Source: Fluoribacter dumoffii NY 23
GTDB taxonomy: Bacteria > Pseudomonadota > Gammaproteobacteria > Legionellales > Legionellaceae
Assembly: GCF_000236165.1 (NCBI RefSeq)
Contig: NZ_CM001373.1
Span: 52,441-113,831 of the forward strand
DNA length: 61,391 nt
Direction: 5' to 3'
In this document: positions 19,694 to 29,127 of the stretch, piece by piece
Layout of the letters: every line of letters begins with the position of its first letter
How positions within the stretch are numbered: position 1 is the first letter of the stretch
The notes under the pieces: generated by a model
What the model saw: only the letters and a program-made list of their open reading frames with translations
Databases searched by the model: none
What the model was told of the DNA's origin: nothing
Made by a program: the position numbers and the translations under genes

Positions 19694-20005
19694 TTAATGC
19701 TTGGGATTTGCATTGCTGTAATGCCCTTCGTTTTCCTTTAAATAAAAGGGAAGATGTGGATTGTTAATAGGCATTTGGCTCGTATCGGCAATCAACATAC
19801 ACTCTTCTACATAAGTGATTTGGCTGCTGTCATCCACTAATAATCGATACCAGGGATTACGCGTTGCAAATTCACGCTTCTGTGCTTGCGGATTATAATT
19901 TCCTGAAGCCTGAAATAATGGATCTACATCCACTACAATCGCTCTGTAGCGGCTGTTTTTATGAATTACCAAATCTCCAATATTAAATTGCGCAATTTTA
20001 TTCAT
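19694..20005 (-). CDS. hspQ: HspQ/YccV-like heat shock protein
   Basis: A 103-aa YccV-like protein: AQFNIGDLVIHKNSRYRAIVVDVDP, NPWYRLLVDDSSQITYVEE and NPHLPFYL match HspQ, a small beta-rich protein that binds Lon protease and hemimethylated oriC DNA in E. coli. The frame extends seven codons further, but AGAGG at about 20011-20015 supports ATG 20005. Monocistronic. Confidence 0.88.
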   Translation of the reverse strand: MNKIAQFNIGDLVIHKNSRYRAIVVDVDPLFQASGNYNPQAQKREFATRNPWYRLLVDDSSQITYVEECMLIADTSQMPINNPHLPFYLKENEGHYSNANPKH

Positions 20006-20088
20006 ATAAGCCTCTTTGTTGAGCATTTCGAATAGTATATCGGTAGAAATAAATTAAGCTTGAATGTTAGTGAGGGACTGCTGAAGCC

Positions 20089-21060
20089 TTATAAAGGCGA
20101 TTCAGGGTTTGAGCGAAAACGATCCAGCCTAATTAAACTTATTCCTTTTGCAGCATAACTTTGCTGAACTCTTGACCATACTTCATCATATGAATTTATT
20201 CCCGGGACAATTAAATAATGGACACAGGGATCAAGTACATACACCTTTTCTCCTGCAGTTGCCAACCCTTCAGCAGCTTGTTGAACACAGATATTTCCGC
20301 AAATCCCGGTGATGATTACCTTGCTGTACTTTTGCTTTTGAAAAAACTGCAGAAAAGTAAGACCGCCCTCATCATAAACATTGTTGGTCTGCTTTAAAAA
20401 TCGAGGATCGCTTAAGTCAATTCCTTTTTTTAACAGCATTCCTGCTTCAGGAGCAGAGAAATTGATTTTAGCGAACCGATAAATCCTAATTTTAGCGTGC
20501 AGCTTTTTTAAGCGTTTTTCAATTGGATCAGAAATGGCTGCCCCTATGGTGCCTCGTAGACAATGTAATCCATAGTGCGCCCTTGCCAAATTAAACTCTT
20601 TCAATTCATTGCGTTCTACTTGTAACGTTTTAGTTGCATGCACTTTATCATAACCTTTAGCCATGATTTGCGCATCAATGTGCTCTTCATCCCGTTCGAA
20701 TACATGGGCATCCTGCGTGGTAATTAGTTCAATTTGTGGAGCAAGTTGGTCATGGGTATTTATGAGGTCCTCAAGCACATCAAGCAAGGCCATATTGCGA
20801 AGCAGAGTATTTTCGCCCCCCGGAGCATATAAGGCAAAATCTGGAAGTACAAAGTCATTTTGCAGGTCGACTAAGAGAACAGCTAATTTATCGGTGTCTT
20901 TTAAGAGGCCCAGAAGAATTTTTTTTAATTCTTCTTTTAATGCCGGATCTGTTTGGGCATATAGTTTGGTTAATTTTTTAAAAAAATTGGAGGCTTTTGG
21001 GCGTAATTGTTCTTGTGCCTGCAAATGTCCCGCCAATCTTAATTTCCCAGATGTGTTCAT
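20089..21060 (-). CDS. Isochorismatase-like cysteine hydrolase
   Basis: A 323-aa protein. A ~58-residue N-terminal extension of basic helices precedes an isochorismatase-fold domain with the catalytic triad: Asp in LLVDLQNDF, Lys in AKINFSAPEAG and Cys in ITGICGNICVQQAAEG. The domain has an insertion relative to the usual ~200 aa. Family members hydrolyse isochorismate, nicotinamide or other amides; the substrate here is not clear. It stands alone, transcribed opposite to the ubiD operon. Confidence 0.8.
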   Translation of the reverse strand: MNTSGKLRLAGHLQAQEQLRPKASNFFKKLTKLYAQTDPALKEELKKILLGLLKDTDKLAVLLVDLQNDFVLPDFALYAPGGENTLLRNMALLDVLEDLINTHDQLAPQIELITTQDAHVFERDEEHIDAQIMAKGYDKVHATKTLQVERNELKEFNLARAHYGLHCLRGTIGAAISDPIEKRLKKLHAKIRIYRFAKINFSAPEAGMLLKKGIDLSDPRFLKQTNNVYDEGGLTFLQFFQKQKYSKVIITGICGNICVQQAAEGLATAGEKVYVLDPCVHYLIVPGINSYDEVWSRVQQSYAAKGISLIRLDRFRSNPESPL

Positions 21061-21234
21061 TCCGTTTACATTAAAAAACTATATGTTTAATGATAGAACA
21101 TAATGGCTGGGTACTCACGAAAAATCGACTCTGAATAGCAACTATTGAAGCGCTGGATAAGTTGGCAATTCATTTCAGCAAACCGCTAAACGGGCTAAGG
21201 CAAGCCTGCCTTCACCCGTAAAAAAGCGAGTTGG

Positions 21235-22989
21235 TTAGCTTTCCAAAGTAAAAAAGTTGCGTAAATCCTCTAAAGCAGCATCTACAGGGGCTTCAATTTC
21301 TTTTTGAACTTCAGTTTTGTCAAAAAATAAAGAAGCCCTTCCGGTTTTGGCTTTTGAATAGATTAATTTAGCGAGGGTAGCGACGCACAACAGAAAATTA
21401 AACACAATTGCCGACCAGGACTGTTCGTCGCTCATTATATCATCTTGACTGTGTAATCTTGCTGTAATTCTCAGGTCAAATTGTTGATATGCATCTTTAG
21501 CGGGAAGCTCATTTGGACTTTGAATGACAAAACGATCAAGGTCTTTTTGAAGCAAATCACCAAGCTCATTAATTGTTCCCTGTTTATTTTCAGGTAGGGT
21601 GGCTGCATAAGCTTTTATGCCGGCAATTTTTTCATATAAGTCTTGAATTTTCTGTGCATATTGTTGAGGCCTGCCTTTTCTTTGGGTAAAAATTGAAAGT
21701 GTCGCTTGCGCCTTCACGGCAAGATCTTCTATCACTTCAGATTTCTGGTGGGCATCTAATAATTTAACCACCATTCTATTGAGGGTAGCTTGCATTTTGA
21801 TGCCTTTGAAATACGCTATTCCACTGGTAATTTTTTTCAGTACTTCCTCACAGTTTCCAGAGATCACATAATCCTTTAACAAACCATTATTTTCATCGCC
21901 AATAGTTCTGATGAATTCCTCACGCAAATCTTTATCTTTATGGTTAAAGAAATCCTTGGCTTTGTAATGGGCATTGCGCTCATTTTGATAAGTAACAAGC
22001 ATGGTTTTAAGTGTTCTGGCTAAAGCCACACGCTCTTCATTTGCCTGAATTTCTTGTTTGGGCTCTTCTTTTCCTAATTCATTTTTTGCGGAACTTTCAA
22101 CCTCTGATTCTCGATGGTGCGATGTATTTTCGGACTTTTCTCTTAATTCCTGTATTCTGCGGAGCTCTGTTTGTCTTTCTTGTTCCGCAAGCTTTCTCAA
22201 TTCTTGCTCCAGCGTCTCTGCTTGGTGGATAAGTTCCTGCAATGAACCCGTTTCTATTCTGATAATTTCTTCCCCGAGGTCAGTAACTTCGCCGGCCAGT
22301 CGATCCCTTTCTTCGTAAGTGGAAATCAGTTTGCTTTTCAGCTGTTCTATTGATTTTGAGGCTTGTGTGAGTTGGGTAAAATAACGGTTATCCTCGTCTT
22401 TTATAAAAGTTGTTCTCTCAATTACAAGAGGAACTACTGTAGATAAATTCTGGTAATCAGTACTTTTCCATGTGTAGCTGTATTTTTTTGGATCTTCCCC
22501 CAATATTTCAAGCAGTAACTTAAATCCTTTTTTTGCAGGTAGTGTCCTGCTGGGAACTCCTGACTCATCTGCTAATTTTGCAAGTTCTTTACTGTCATAA
22601 TGTTGGACGCCCTTGTTAAGATGATCTTGTACCTTGCTTAGCAATGCCAGTATTTTTTCGATTCTCTCAGGATTAGCGATCTCTCTGTATCGTTTATCTT
22701 CCGCAGTTATCATTAATAACTGCTGTTCGACATGTGCAAGGACAAATTCTTTGTTTTTACAATCAAGCTGTTCTGATGAGCTGGCCTCTAGCTGGATTTG
22801 TCTCAAAATAGAAGGTATTTCCCTGGCAATGATGCCTGCATTTTTTTGATTGCATTCTTCTATTTTTGTTGCCTTTTCTAATTGGTTTTTTTGCAATTCA
22901 ACAATTGATTGTCTTTGGGTGTTAATTTGTTCTTGTTTTTCCTGATATTGACGTTCTAATTCTTGTTTACTTATCATTTTTTTGCTCAC
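21235..22989 (-). CDS. Large coiled-coil protein, candidate Dot/Icm effector
   Basis: A 584-aa protein without signal peptide. Residues 1-50 and about 205-335 are strongly coiled-coil (runs of Gln, Glu, Lys and Leu, e.g. ELERQYQEKQEQINTQRQ). A globular helical part (335-520) contains MQATLNRMVVKLLDAHQ and a KIQDLYEKIAGIKAYAATLPE segment reminiscent of Legionella effectors. A single hydrophobic stretch (about 528-550, SAIVFNFLLCVATLAKLI) may insert in a membrane. The end KTEVQKEIEAPVDAALEDLRNFFTLES is acidic, as in Dot/Icm signals. It has its own promoter with a perfect palindrome. The effector role is inference; no enzyme motif is seen. Confidence 0.65.
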   Translation of the reverse strand: MSKKMISKQELERQYQEKQEQINTQRQSIVELQKNQLEKATKIEECNQKNAGIIAREIPSILRQIQLEASSSEQLDCKNKEFVLAHVEQQLLMITAEDKRYREIANPERIEKILALLSKVQDHLNKGVQHYDSKELAKLADESGVPSRTLPAKKGFKLLLEILGEDPKKYSYTWKSTDYQNLSTVVPLVIERTTFIKDEDNRYFTQLTQASKSIEQLKSKLISTYEERDRLAGEVTDLGEEIIRIETGSLQELIHQAETLEQELRKLAEQERQTELRRIQELREKSENTSHHRESEVESSAKNELGKEEPKQEIQANEERVALARTLKTMLVTYQNERNAHYKAKDFFNHKDKDLREEFIRTIGDENNGLLKDYVISGNCEEVLKKITSGIAYFKGIKMQATLNRMVVKLLDAHQKSEVIEDLAVKAQATLSIFTQRKGRPQQYAQKIQDLYEKIAGIKAYAATLPENKQGTINELGDLLQKDLDRFVIQSPNELPAKDAYQQFDLRITARLHSQDDIMSDEQSWSAIVFNFLLCVATLAKLIYSKAKTGRASLFFDKTEVQKEIEAPVDAALEDLRNFFTLES

Positions 22990-23019
22990 AACGTTTAAAT
23001 GATGAAACTCTGGGCGCGC

Positions 23020-23061
23020 ATTATAGAATACAATTATCGAGTGAACAATAAGTGATCACTT
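23020..23061 (-). promoter_or_regulatory. Promoter and palindrome upstream of the coiled-coil gene
   Basis: Read on the minus strand: TTGTTC (23048-23043), 17 bases, then perfect TATAAT (23025-23020), about 30 bases before the start codon at 22989. Immediately upstream of the -35 is a perfect 12-bp palindrome AAGTGATCACTT (23050-23061), a likely operator or activator site. Confidence 0.55.
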
Positions 23062-23081
23062 TGTTTTTATGTAGCGAGGCG

Positions 23082-23771
23082 TTAAATAAAGTAAATGGCA
23101 AAGATAATCCCTGTTTCATAGAGCAAGCACAGTGGAACAGCAAGCATGATTTGGGAAAAAACATCAGGGGGGGTAAGTAGCATGCCGACGATAAACGCCC
23201 CAACAATGATATAGGGACGAATTGTTTTAAGGGTTGTCACCTCAATGATTTGTAACCGCACCAGAACAAAACAAATTAAAGGCACTTGAAAACAAAGGCC
23301 AAAGGTCAGGAGCATTTTGGTGATAAAATCCACAGCATAGGCCATATCAGGCATGTAGCGCACCCCTTTAGGTAAGGCGTGTGCAAAAAAATGAAACATA
23401 AAGGGCAAAACCAAATAAAAACAGAACAAAACCCCGGCACTAAAAAGCAAAAGGCTGAAGATTAAGGCAAAGCGCAAAATCGTTTTCTCTCTTGCATACA
23501 GGCCAGGACTTATAAAGCGCCAAAATTGAAATAGAGCAATGGGGGCACTTAGTAAGAGTGCCGCATCCGCAGCAACTTTGAGTGGCGTAAATACAGGCGA
23601 GGTTACCTGGGTGGCAATTAAACCTTCATTTCCAGAGAGTGTATGCAGCAGTGGACTAACTAAAGCCTGGAACAAATCATTTGCCCAAAAAAAGAAAATG
23701 AAAAAAAGGCCAACAAACCAAATTAAAGTCTGCAATCCACGACGGCGTAATTCCAGGAGATGATTGAGCAT
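23082..23771 (-). CDS. tatC: Sec-independent protein translocase TatC
   Basis: A 229-aa protein with six membrane helices; HLLELRRRG at the N-terminus and FQVPLICFVLVR in the middle match TatC. With TatB it recognises twin-arginine signal peptides in the inner membrane. It is separate from tatA-tatB, which lie near 42.5 kb next to ubiB. Alone in its unit, reading toward the coiled-coil gene. Confidence 0.95.
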   Translation of the reverse strand: MLNHLLELRRRGLQTLIWFVGLFFIFFFWANDLFQALVSPLLHTLSGNEGLIATQVTSPVFTPLKVAADAALLLSAPIALFQFWRFISPGLYAREKTILRFALIFSLLLFSAGVLFCFYLVLPFMFHFFAHALPKGVRYMPDMAYAVDFITKMLLTFGLCFQVPLICFVLVRLQIIEVTTLKTIRPYIIVGAFIVGMLLTPPDVFSQIMLAVPLCLLYETGIIFAIYFI

Positions 23772-23819
23772 GAAATGTATTAATGTAATTGTTAGGCTTT
23801 ATTCTATCACCCACAACCG

Positions 23820-23901
23820 CCATTGAAAGGATCACTTCTCCTTAGACAGCTGAGGTATATTGCAATCAAAACTATTCCCGGAGAAAAATGTCTTTCAATG
23901 G
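23820..23901. repeat. 82-bp symmetrical inverted repeat between panD and tatC
   Basis: The arms are CCATTGAAAG-N6-TTCTCC and GGAGAA-N6-CTTTCAATGG, so 16 of 22 arm positions pair with a symmetrical six-base internal bulge. The loop is about 38 bases. It would fold as a long hairpin in the panD-tatC intergenic RNA, or be a small transposable remnant. Confidence 0.5.
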
Positions 23902-23916
23902 ACGTGTGAGCCTTTA

Positions 23917-24318
23917 TTAAGCATCAGCAAGTTCTGTGCTTTTGACTCCAATTCTTTCAGGGCGGATTTCCCGTAAACGGTTAAACTGATCCACAAAAAC
24001 AACGGTAGGAATGAGGCTTGCACAATCTTCTTCCAGTACCTGGGCAAAAGAGGCAATTATGATCAAATCGCCTGGAGTGACCAAATGCGCTGCTGCTCCA
24101 TTAACACAAATTTCAGTTGATCCGGGTTTGCCGGTGATGGCATAAGTCTCAAACCGGGTCCCTGCGGTGATATTCCAAACATTCACTGCCTCATAGGGCA
24201 ATATATTTGCTGCTTTAAGAAGCTCTGGAGAAATAGTGATGCTTCCCTCATAGTCCAAATCGGCTTCAGTGACGCAGGCACGATGAATTTTGGATTTTAA
24301 CATTTTTCTATAAGCCAT
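23917..24318 (-). CDS. panD: Aspartate 1-decarboxylase
   Basis: 133 aa, normal length. The self-cleavage site YEGS (Gly-Ser, giving the pyruvoyl group), VNVWNITAGTRFETYAI and NGAAAHLVTPGDLIIIAS are diagnostic. It makes beta-alanine for pantothenate. The frame extends seven codons further, but MAYRKMLKSKIHRA aligns with the E. coli start and GGGA precedes it. No panB or panC gene is nearby. Confidence 0.95.
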   Translation of the reverse strand: MAYRKMLKSKIHRACVTEADLDYEGSITISPELLKAANILPYEAVNVWNITAGTRFETYAITGKPGSTEICVNGAAAHLVTPGDLIIIASFAQVLEEDCASLIPTVVFVDQFNRLREIRPERIGVKSTELADA

Positions 24319-24515
24319 GATGATCCCAGCCTTGTTCATAGTGGCCGAATTTTACACCAAAGCGTGAAGTTTATGCTATATAATTTTCGCAGACTTTGAT
24401 TTGCAAAATTGGGGGCGCGTGCTCATGGAAAACCGGGATCCTCTTTACTTTGCCCAGGCTACTTTTTATCAGGGATGCACGTTATAATTGCCTTTTATTT
24501 TTGGGGATAACTAAG

Positions 24516-25286
24516 GTGAGGCACAGCCCACGTAAACGCTTTGGCCAGAATTTTCTACAAAACCGGCACATTATTGATGACATCGTCCGTGCAATTAATC
24601 CGCAAGCAGAAGATAATATGCTGGAAATTGGTCCGGGTCTGGGTGCATTAACCGAGCCCTTACTGCGCCGTTTGAATAAATTAACTGCCGTTGAAATTGA
24701 CTGGGATTTACAAAAACATTTGTCAGCAATGTCTGTGGCGCAGAATAAATTGCACCTGATTGCTGCTGATGCACTAACCCTGGATTACAGCCAATTCGGT
24801 ACGCACTTACGGGTGGTAGGCAATTTACCTTATAATATTTCCACGCCTTTGCTCATCCATTTATTGAACTATGCCTCTCATATAGAGGACATGCACTTCA
24901 TGTTGCAAAAGGAAGTAGTAGAACGTATGGCAGCACAACCCGGGAGTAAGGCATATGGCCGCTTAACGGTGATGCTGCAATATCATTGTGTTGTGGAGTA
25001 TTTGTTTGATGTTCCCCCGGAAGCATTTGATCCCCAACCTAAAGTGGATTCAGCGGTGGTTCGTCTTACTCCTCATCGCATTTCGCCTTTTGAAAAAGTG
25101 TCTGCAGGGCAGTTGGAGCGGTTGGTGGCTAGTGCTTTTGCCATGCGCCGTAAAACGCTTAATAACAATTTAAAGGGAATAATAACGGCTGAACAATTAA
25201 GTGCTTTGGGAATTGATGGAAATAAAAGACCTGAACAAATTTCTATCGCTGAATATGTTCAACTAGCGAAATTTATTTCCAATTAG
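24516..25286 (+). CDS. rsmA: 16S rRNA dimethyladenosine transferase (KsgA)
   Basis: A 256-aa protein with [10 protein letters not shown] at the N-terminus, SAM motif [16 protein letters not shown], catalytic [14 protein letters not shown] and the C-terminal [15 protein letters not shown]. It dimethylates A1518 and A1519 of 16S rRNA. The frame is open back to 24396, but GTG 24516 is preceded by GGGGA and aligns with the family N-terminus. The upstream stretch (24420-24470) contains a half GTAGCC-type repeat (CCCAGGCTAC at 24453-24462). Confidence 0.95.
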   Translation: MRHSPRKRFGQNFLQNRHIIDDIVRAINPQAEDNMLEIGPGLGALTEPLLRRLNKLTAVEIDWDLQKHLSAMSVAQNKLHLIAADALTLDYSQFGTHLRVVGNLPYNISTPLLIHLLNYASHIEDMHFMLQKEVVERMAAQPGSKAYGRLTVMLQYHCVVEYLFDVPPEAFDPQPKVDSAVVRLTPHRISPFEKVSAGQLERLVASAFAMRRKTLNNNLKGIITAEQLSALGIDGNKRPEQISIAEYVQLAKFISN

Positions 25287-25341
25287 TGTAAAATTAATCA
25301 TCATGGACCTGTTTTTTCAAATTTGGAGTTATTAAATCATT

Positions 25342-26694
25342 ATGGAGATGGCCTTGTTTCACCGTCAACGTCCACGCAAAGGTACCTTGTCTTCCCAGGG
25401 TAAATCCTTAAAAGAGTTAACACGCATCGTTAATGCCGATCTTATTTTGTCAGATGAGAAGCGGCAGACCTTATTAAAAAGGATGCGAATGTTGTCTGGT
25501 TTGGAAACCGCTCGATATGACAGCTTATGCGGTATTCTTATCGCCAATTTAGTGCAGTATTGTCAAAATTTACCTGAAACAGCCAACAGTTATTATTCAC
25601 AGCAAGGCGGACTGGTAGATCACGCACTGAACCGTACCGAAGCAGCATTGAGCCTTTTTCAGGAGTTTATGGTACAGGAACAGCCGGAATCATTATCTGA
25701 AGAGCAAAAGCTTTGGCAATATGCCCTTTTTTCCGCAGCAATTCTCCAAGGGATAGGCAAGTTATTCGTTGATTATCGAGTAAGTTTGTATGATGCCAAT
25801 GGCCAATTCCTAAAAGAATGGAATCCCTTGCTGGAAAGCTTGACCAGCACCGGGCATTATTACTTTTATGAATTCGATAAGGAACCCGAAATTGAGTTTC
25901 GACGTCGCCTCAATTTATTGTTGGCAAGGACACTTATGCCAGCAAGCGGATTCGCATGGATAGCTTCTAACCCCGAAGTTCTTGCAGTGTGGCTTGCTTT
26001 ATTAAATGAAGATGAAGGTTCTGCCGGGACATTAGGGGCGATATTAATTCGCGCGGAAGCCATCGCTATCCAGCGTTATTTACTTGAATTCATGGCGAAA
26101 GGTACGGCGGCAATTTATGGTGGGGGACGTTATCGTGCAGGCACCTTTTCTGGCGGTCAACCCGAAAGCCTGTTGGAGAAAGAGCAGGCAGTAGGCATGG
26201 AGTTTATCCAGTGGATGATTAAGGCATTAGATGAAGGCCGAATCATGATTAATAAAGCACCTTTGTTTATGGTGCCAGGTGGCATGCTGATGTGTGCGGA
26301 AATGTTTCAATTATTCGTACGTGAACACCCTGAATATAAAAATTGGCAGGCGGCTCAAAATGGATTTTTAGCCTTAGGTTTGCATCATCGTGCAGCTGAT
26401 GGCGGGGTAATTAGCCGTTTTGAAACCAAAAATCAAATGGAAACTGGAGTAGTGTTTGCGAAGTATGCCCTGGCGTTACCAGAATCAGTGAAGGTAATGG
26501 ATATGGCTAGCGGAAAAGTAGAGTCTATGTCAGCAACCGAATTGATCCATAAAGCTCAATTTAGCAGCCAGTTTACCCAGCAACAAAATAGCAGATTGAT
26601 TCGCTCGTTACAAAAATTGGATGCGAAAGGGACATGGCAAACCCCTGAAAATGAAGAAAATGCACTTAGGCCAGGAGCAAAAAAAGGTGCCTGA
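25342..26694 (+). CDS. TraI_2 (MOBH relaxase N-domain)-like protein with altered HD motif
   Basis: A 450-aa protein. Residues 75-105 ([22 protein letters not shown]) and 128-150 ([18 protein letters not shown]) match the TraI_2 hydrolase-like domain of MOBH relaxases, which is an HD-type fold. The usual metal-binding His-Asp of the AxLLHDIGK motif is Gln-Gly here (ILQGIGK, 134-140), and the first His pair is also absent, so enzymatic activity is doubtful. H94 remains. The middle (225-350) resembles the winged-helix part of related proteins. It sits upstream of apaH with an 8-base overlap and is not near any conjugation gene. ATG 25348 is an alternative start. Confidence 0.7.
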   Translation: MEMALFHRQRPRKGTLSSQGKSLKELTRIVNADLILSDEKRQTLLKRMRMLSGLETARYDSLCGILIANLVQYCQNLPETANSYYSQQGGLVDHALNRTEAALSLFQEFMVQEQPESLSEEQKLWQYALFSAAILQGIGKLFVDYRVSLYDANGQFLKEWNPLLESLTSTGHYYFYEFDKEPEIEFRRRLNLLLARTLMPASGFAWIASNPEVLAVWLALLNEDEGSAGTLGAILIRAEAIAIQRYLLEFMAKGTAAIYGGGRYRAGTFSGGQPESLLEKEQAVGMEFIQWMIKALDEGRIMINKAPLFMVPGGMLMCAEMFQLFVREHPEYKNWQAAQNGFLALGLHHRAADGGVISRFETKNQMETGVVFAKYALALPESVKVMDMASGKVESMSATELIHKAQFSSQFTQQQNSRLIRSLQKLDAKGTWQTPENEENALRPGAKKGA

Positions 26695-27502
26695 TTATGC
26701 AATTGGTGACGTGCAAGGTTGCTATGAACCTCTGCAACGGTTATTGGAACTGATCGATTTTAATGAAAAAAGAGATCGTCTGTGGTTTGTTGGTGACTTG
26801 GTAAACAGGGGGCCCGAATCTCTGGCTGTTTTACGCTTTGTCAGTTCCTTACCCGTTATCCCCCGCGTTACTCTGGGTAATCATGACTTACACTTGTTAG
26901 CGTCACTTTTCGGCGGCAGGCCATGGAGAGGACATGATGACACTTTGCAGGAAGTGATGCGCGCCGCTGATGGGGAAGCTTTAGGCCACTGGTTAAGAAA
27001 ACAATCCATTTTGTATTATTCCCCAGAGCTGCAGGTCGTGATGTGTCATGCAGGAATTAGTCCTTTGTGGGACCTGCCGCAGGCGATGCAGCATGCCAGG
27101 GAACTGGAGGAAGTCCTTGCCGGGGAACATTATCGTGATTTTTTATCCTGCATGTATGGTAACAAGCCTGATATATGGTCCGATGATTTAAGGGGTAATG
27201 ACAGATTGCGGGTAATTACCAATTACTATACGCGCATGCGGTTTTGTGATGCACAAGGACGGCTCGAGCTTGATTTTAAGGAAACTGTCGCCCAGGCTCC
27301 CGCCCATCTTTATCCCTGGTATGAAGTACCGTGCCGGAAAGAAATTGATATAGATATTGTTTTTGGTCATTGGGCTGCCTTAATGGGAAAGTGTCCCCAT
27401 CCCAAAATTCATGCAATCGATACGGGATGTCTTTGGGGCGGTCAACTCACGGCACTGCGTTTGCAGGATATGCAACGATTTGCAGTCTGGAATAAGAAAT
27501 GA
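26687..27502 (+). CDS. apaH: Diadenosine tetraphosphatase (ApaH)
   Basis: A 271-aa calcineurin-type phosphoesterase with metal motifs [26 protein letters not shown], and His-containing VMCHAGISP and VFGHWAAL. It splits Ap4A into two ADP. ATGs at 26621 to 26660 are in frame, but GTG 26687 follows CAGGAG and aligns with MATYLIGDVHG of E. coli; it overlaps the upstream gene by eight bases. The next gene starts inside its stop (ATGATG). ApaH removes alarmone and also decaps Np4-RNA. Confidence 0.93.
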   Translation: MPDYAIGDVQGCYEPLQRLLELIDFNEKRDRLWFVGDLVNRGPESLAVLRFVSSLPVIPRVTLGNHDLHLLASLFGGRPWRGHDDTLQEVMRAADGEALGHWLRKQSILYYSPELQVVMCHAGISPLWDLPQAMQHARELEEVLAGEHYRDFLSCMYGNKPDIWSDDLRGNDRLRVITNYYTRMRFCDAQGRLELDFKETVAQAPAHLYPWYEVPCRKEIDIDIVFGHWAALMGKCPHPKIHAIDTGCLWGGQLTALRLQDMQRFAVWNKK

Positions 27503-29127
27503 TGTTAATAAATAAAATGCAGGCCACATTTTCCTCATGTATGCCTGGGTATTTTTTCCGACCCAAGCTCGTTAGAACAACTCTTTTTTTCTTAATCTTT
27601 TTATTTGGGATTAAGGGTTGGTCCTTGCCAAATCCTGATGAAGCACAAGTAAAGCAAGCGGAAGAGCGGCTGCAAAAAGCTATAGAGAATCCTGAATTTA
27701 TGCTGCATAACTGGATAGAGCTGCCTACCTCCCCAGCAGCCCGCACTAAAGCCGTGCATCATTTGGGTTTAAGAGATGCGATTTTACTGGCCTTACGTTA
27801 TAACCCCAATATTCAAAATGCCGAATTGGACCGCATTGTCCAACGATACCAATTGCGTCTGGCACACAATCAGTTTGAACTACAATATGCTTTAGGTGCT
27901 TCCGGAGTGATCCAAAAAAGCACCTTTAATGGTGTGGGTAGTGATACAACACACACGCTGCTGGCCAGTCCTGAATTTAATTTGAAAACAAAACTGGGCA
28001 CTGAAGCGAATTTATCCATTAACAATAATGTCAATGAAAACAACAATTACAACCCGGTATTGAACTTTTCCTTAACCCAGCCTTTATTGCGAGGTTTTGG
28101 AAAAGCAGTAAACGAGGCCGCTCTTTTAGATGCCAAAGATAATGAATGGTTAAATAAATTAAATCTGCAGCAGTCAGTTGCTGATCAAATCACCCAGGTG
28201 ATTGTCGCTTATCGTATGCTCATTTTAAGTGGGAATAACTTACAGAATCAGCGTTTACAGTTAAAAGAAGCCAAAAAATCTTATGAAATTAATGAAAAAA
28301 AAATAAAAGCAGGGCAATTGGAACCTACGGGCAACATTCAACAATCCTATCAAATTGAATCTTTGAGTCTTATGGTAGAGCAGGCAGAAAATGATTTTCA
28401 GACGGCATCGCAAGATCTCTTGCAGACAATTGGTCTTGATCCCGAAATGCATATTTCTGTGCCTAGCGATGTTGTTTTAGATAAGCTTACAGTTCCCAAT
28501 TTGCAGCAGGCTATTGCATTGGCTTTGCAGCATAATACGGTTTATTTGGCCCAAAAGATGACTTTGCGCGTCGATGAGCGAGCCTACAAAGTTGCTAAAA
28601 ATCAACAGCTCTGGCAATTGGATGTGTCAGGTAATGTACAAAGTGGGGTGGTGAATGATGTAAGTGGAATTAACGGGGGTTTTAAAGGCATTTACAACGG
28701 AAATAATGTTACTGAGGCAGCCCGGTTGACACTGACCGTGCCTTTTCATGATATCAGCCGGCGCAGCCAGTTAATTAACGCCAAAGTTCGTCTGGAAAAA
28801 GATCGCCTAAACTTGCTTGCTACAAAACGCGCTTTAATCACCAATATCACCAACACCATCAATAATATAAAAAGTTTGGCAAAACGTTATCAATTAGCAC
28901 TCAAACAAGTGAAGCTGGCAGAGCAATCCTATGCTTTGGAAAAGAAAAAGCAACAGGCAGGAATATCGAGTGCCTTGGATGTAAACAATACGCAAAATCA
29001 GCTGATCCAGGCGCAATCTGGGTTAATCAATGCAAAAATTGCCTATTTAAACCAGATATCCAATCTGCAAAGAATTTTGGGGACCACACTGGAGCATTGG
29101 CAAATAAAATTAAGGTATGGTGGATGA
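27499..29127 (+). CDS. TolC-like outer membrane efflux protein
   Basis: A 542-aa protein with a signal/anchor ([14 protein letters not shown], 29-42) then the two OEP repeats: [22 protein letters not shown] (about 90-112) and [12 protein letters not shown] (about 333-345), each followed by long helices. It ends [21 protein letters not shown]. It forms a trimeric channel and is followed by its own adaptor, ATPase and permease genes, all overlapping, so a MacAB-TolC-type exporter. The N-terminus (first 28 residues) is longer than usual; a later ATG may be used, but the overlap with apaH supports ATG 27499. Confidence 0.88.
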   Translation: MMLINKMQATFSSCMPGYFFRPKLVRTTLFFLIFLFGIKGWSLPNPDEAQVKQAEERLQKAIENPEFMLHNWIELPTSPAARTKAVHHLGLRDAILLALRYNPNIQNAELDRIVQRYQLRLAHNQFELQYALGASGVIQKSTFNGVGSDTTHTLLASPEFNLKTKLGTEANLSINNNVNENNNYNPVLNFSLTQPLLRGFGKAVNEAALLDAKDNEWLNKLNLQQSVADQITQVIVAYRMLILSGNNLQNQRLQLKEAKKSYEINEKKIKAGQLEPTGNIQQSYQIESLSLMVEQAENDFQTASQDLLQTIGLDPEMHISVPSDVVLDKLTVPNLQQAIALALQHNTVYLAQKMTLRVDERAYKVAKNQQLWQLDVSGNVQSGVVNDVSGINGGFKGIYNGNNVTEAARLTLTVPFHDISRRSQLINAKVRLEKDRLNLLATKRALITNITNTINNIKSLAKRYQLALKQVKLAEQSYALEKKKQQAGISSALDVNNTQNQLIQAQSGLINAKIAYLNQISNLQRILGTTLEHWQIKLRYGG

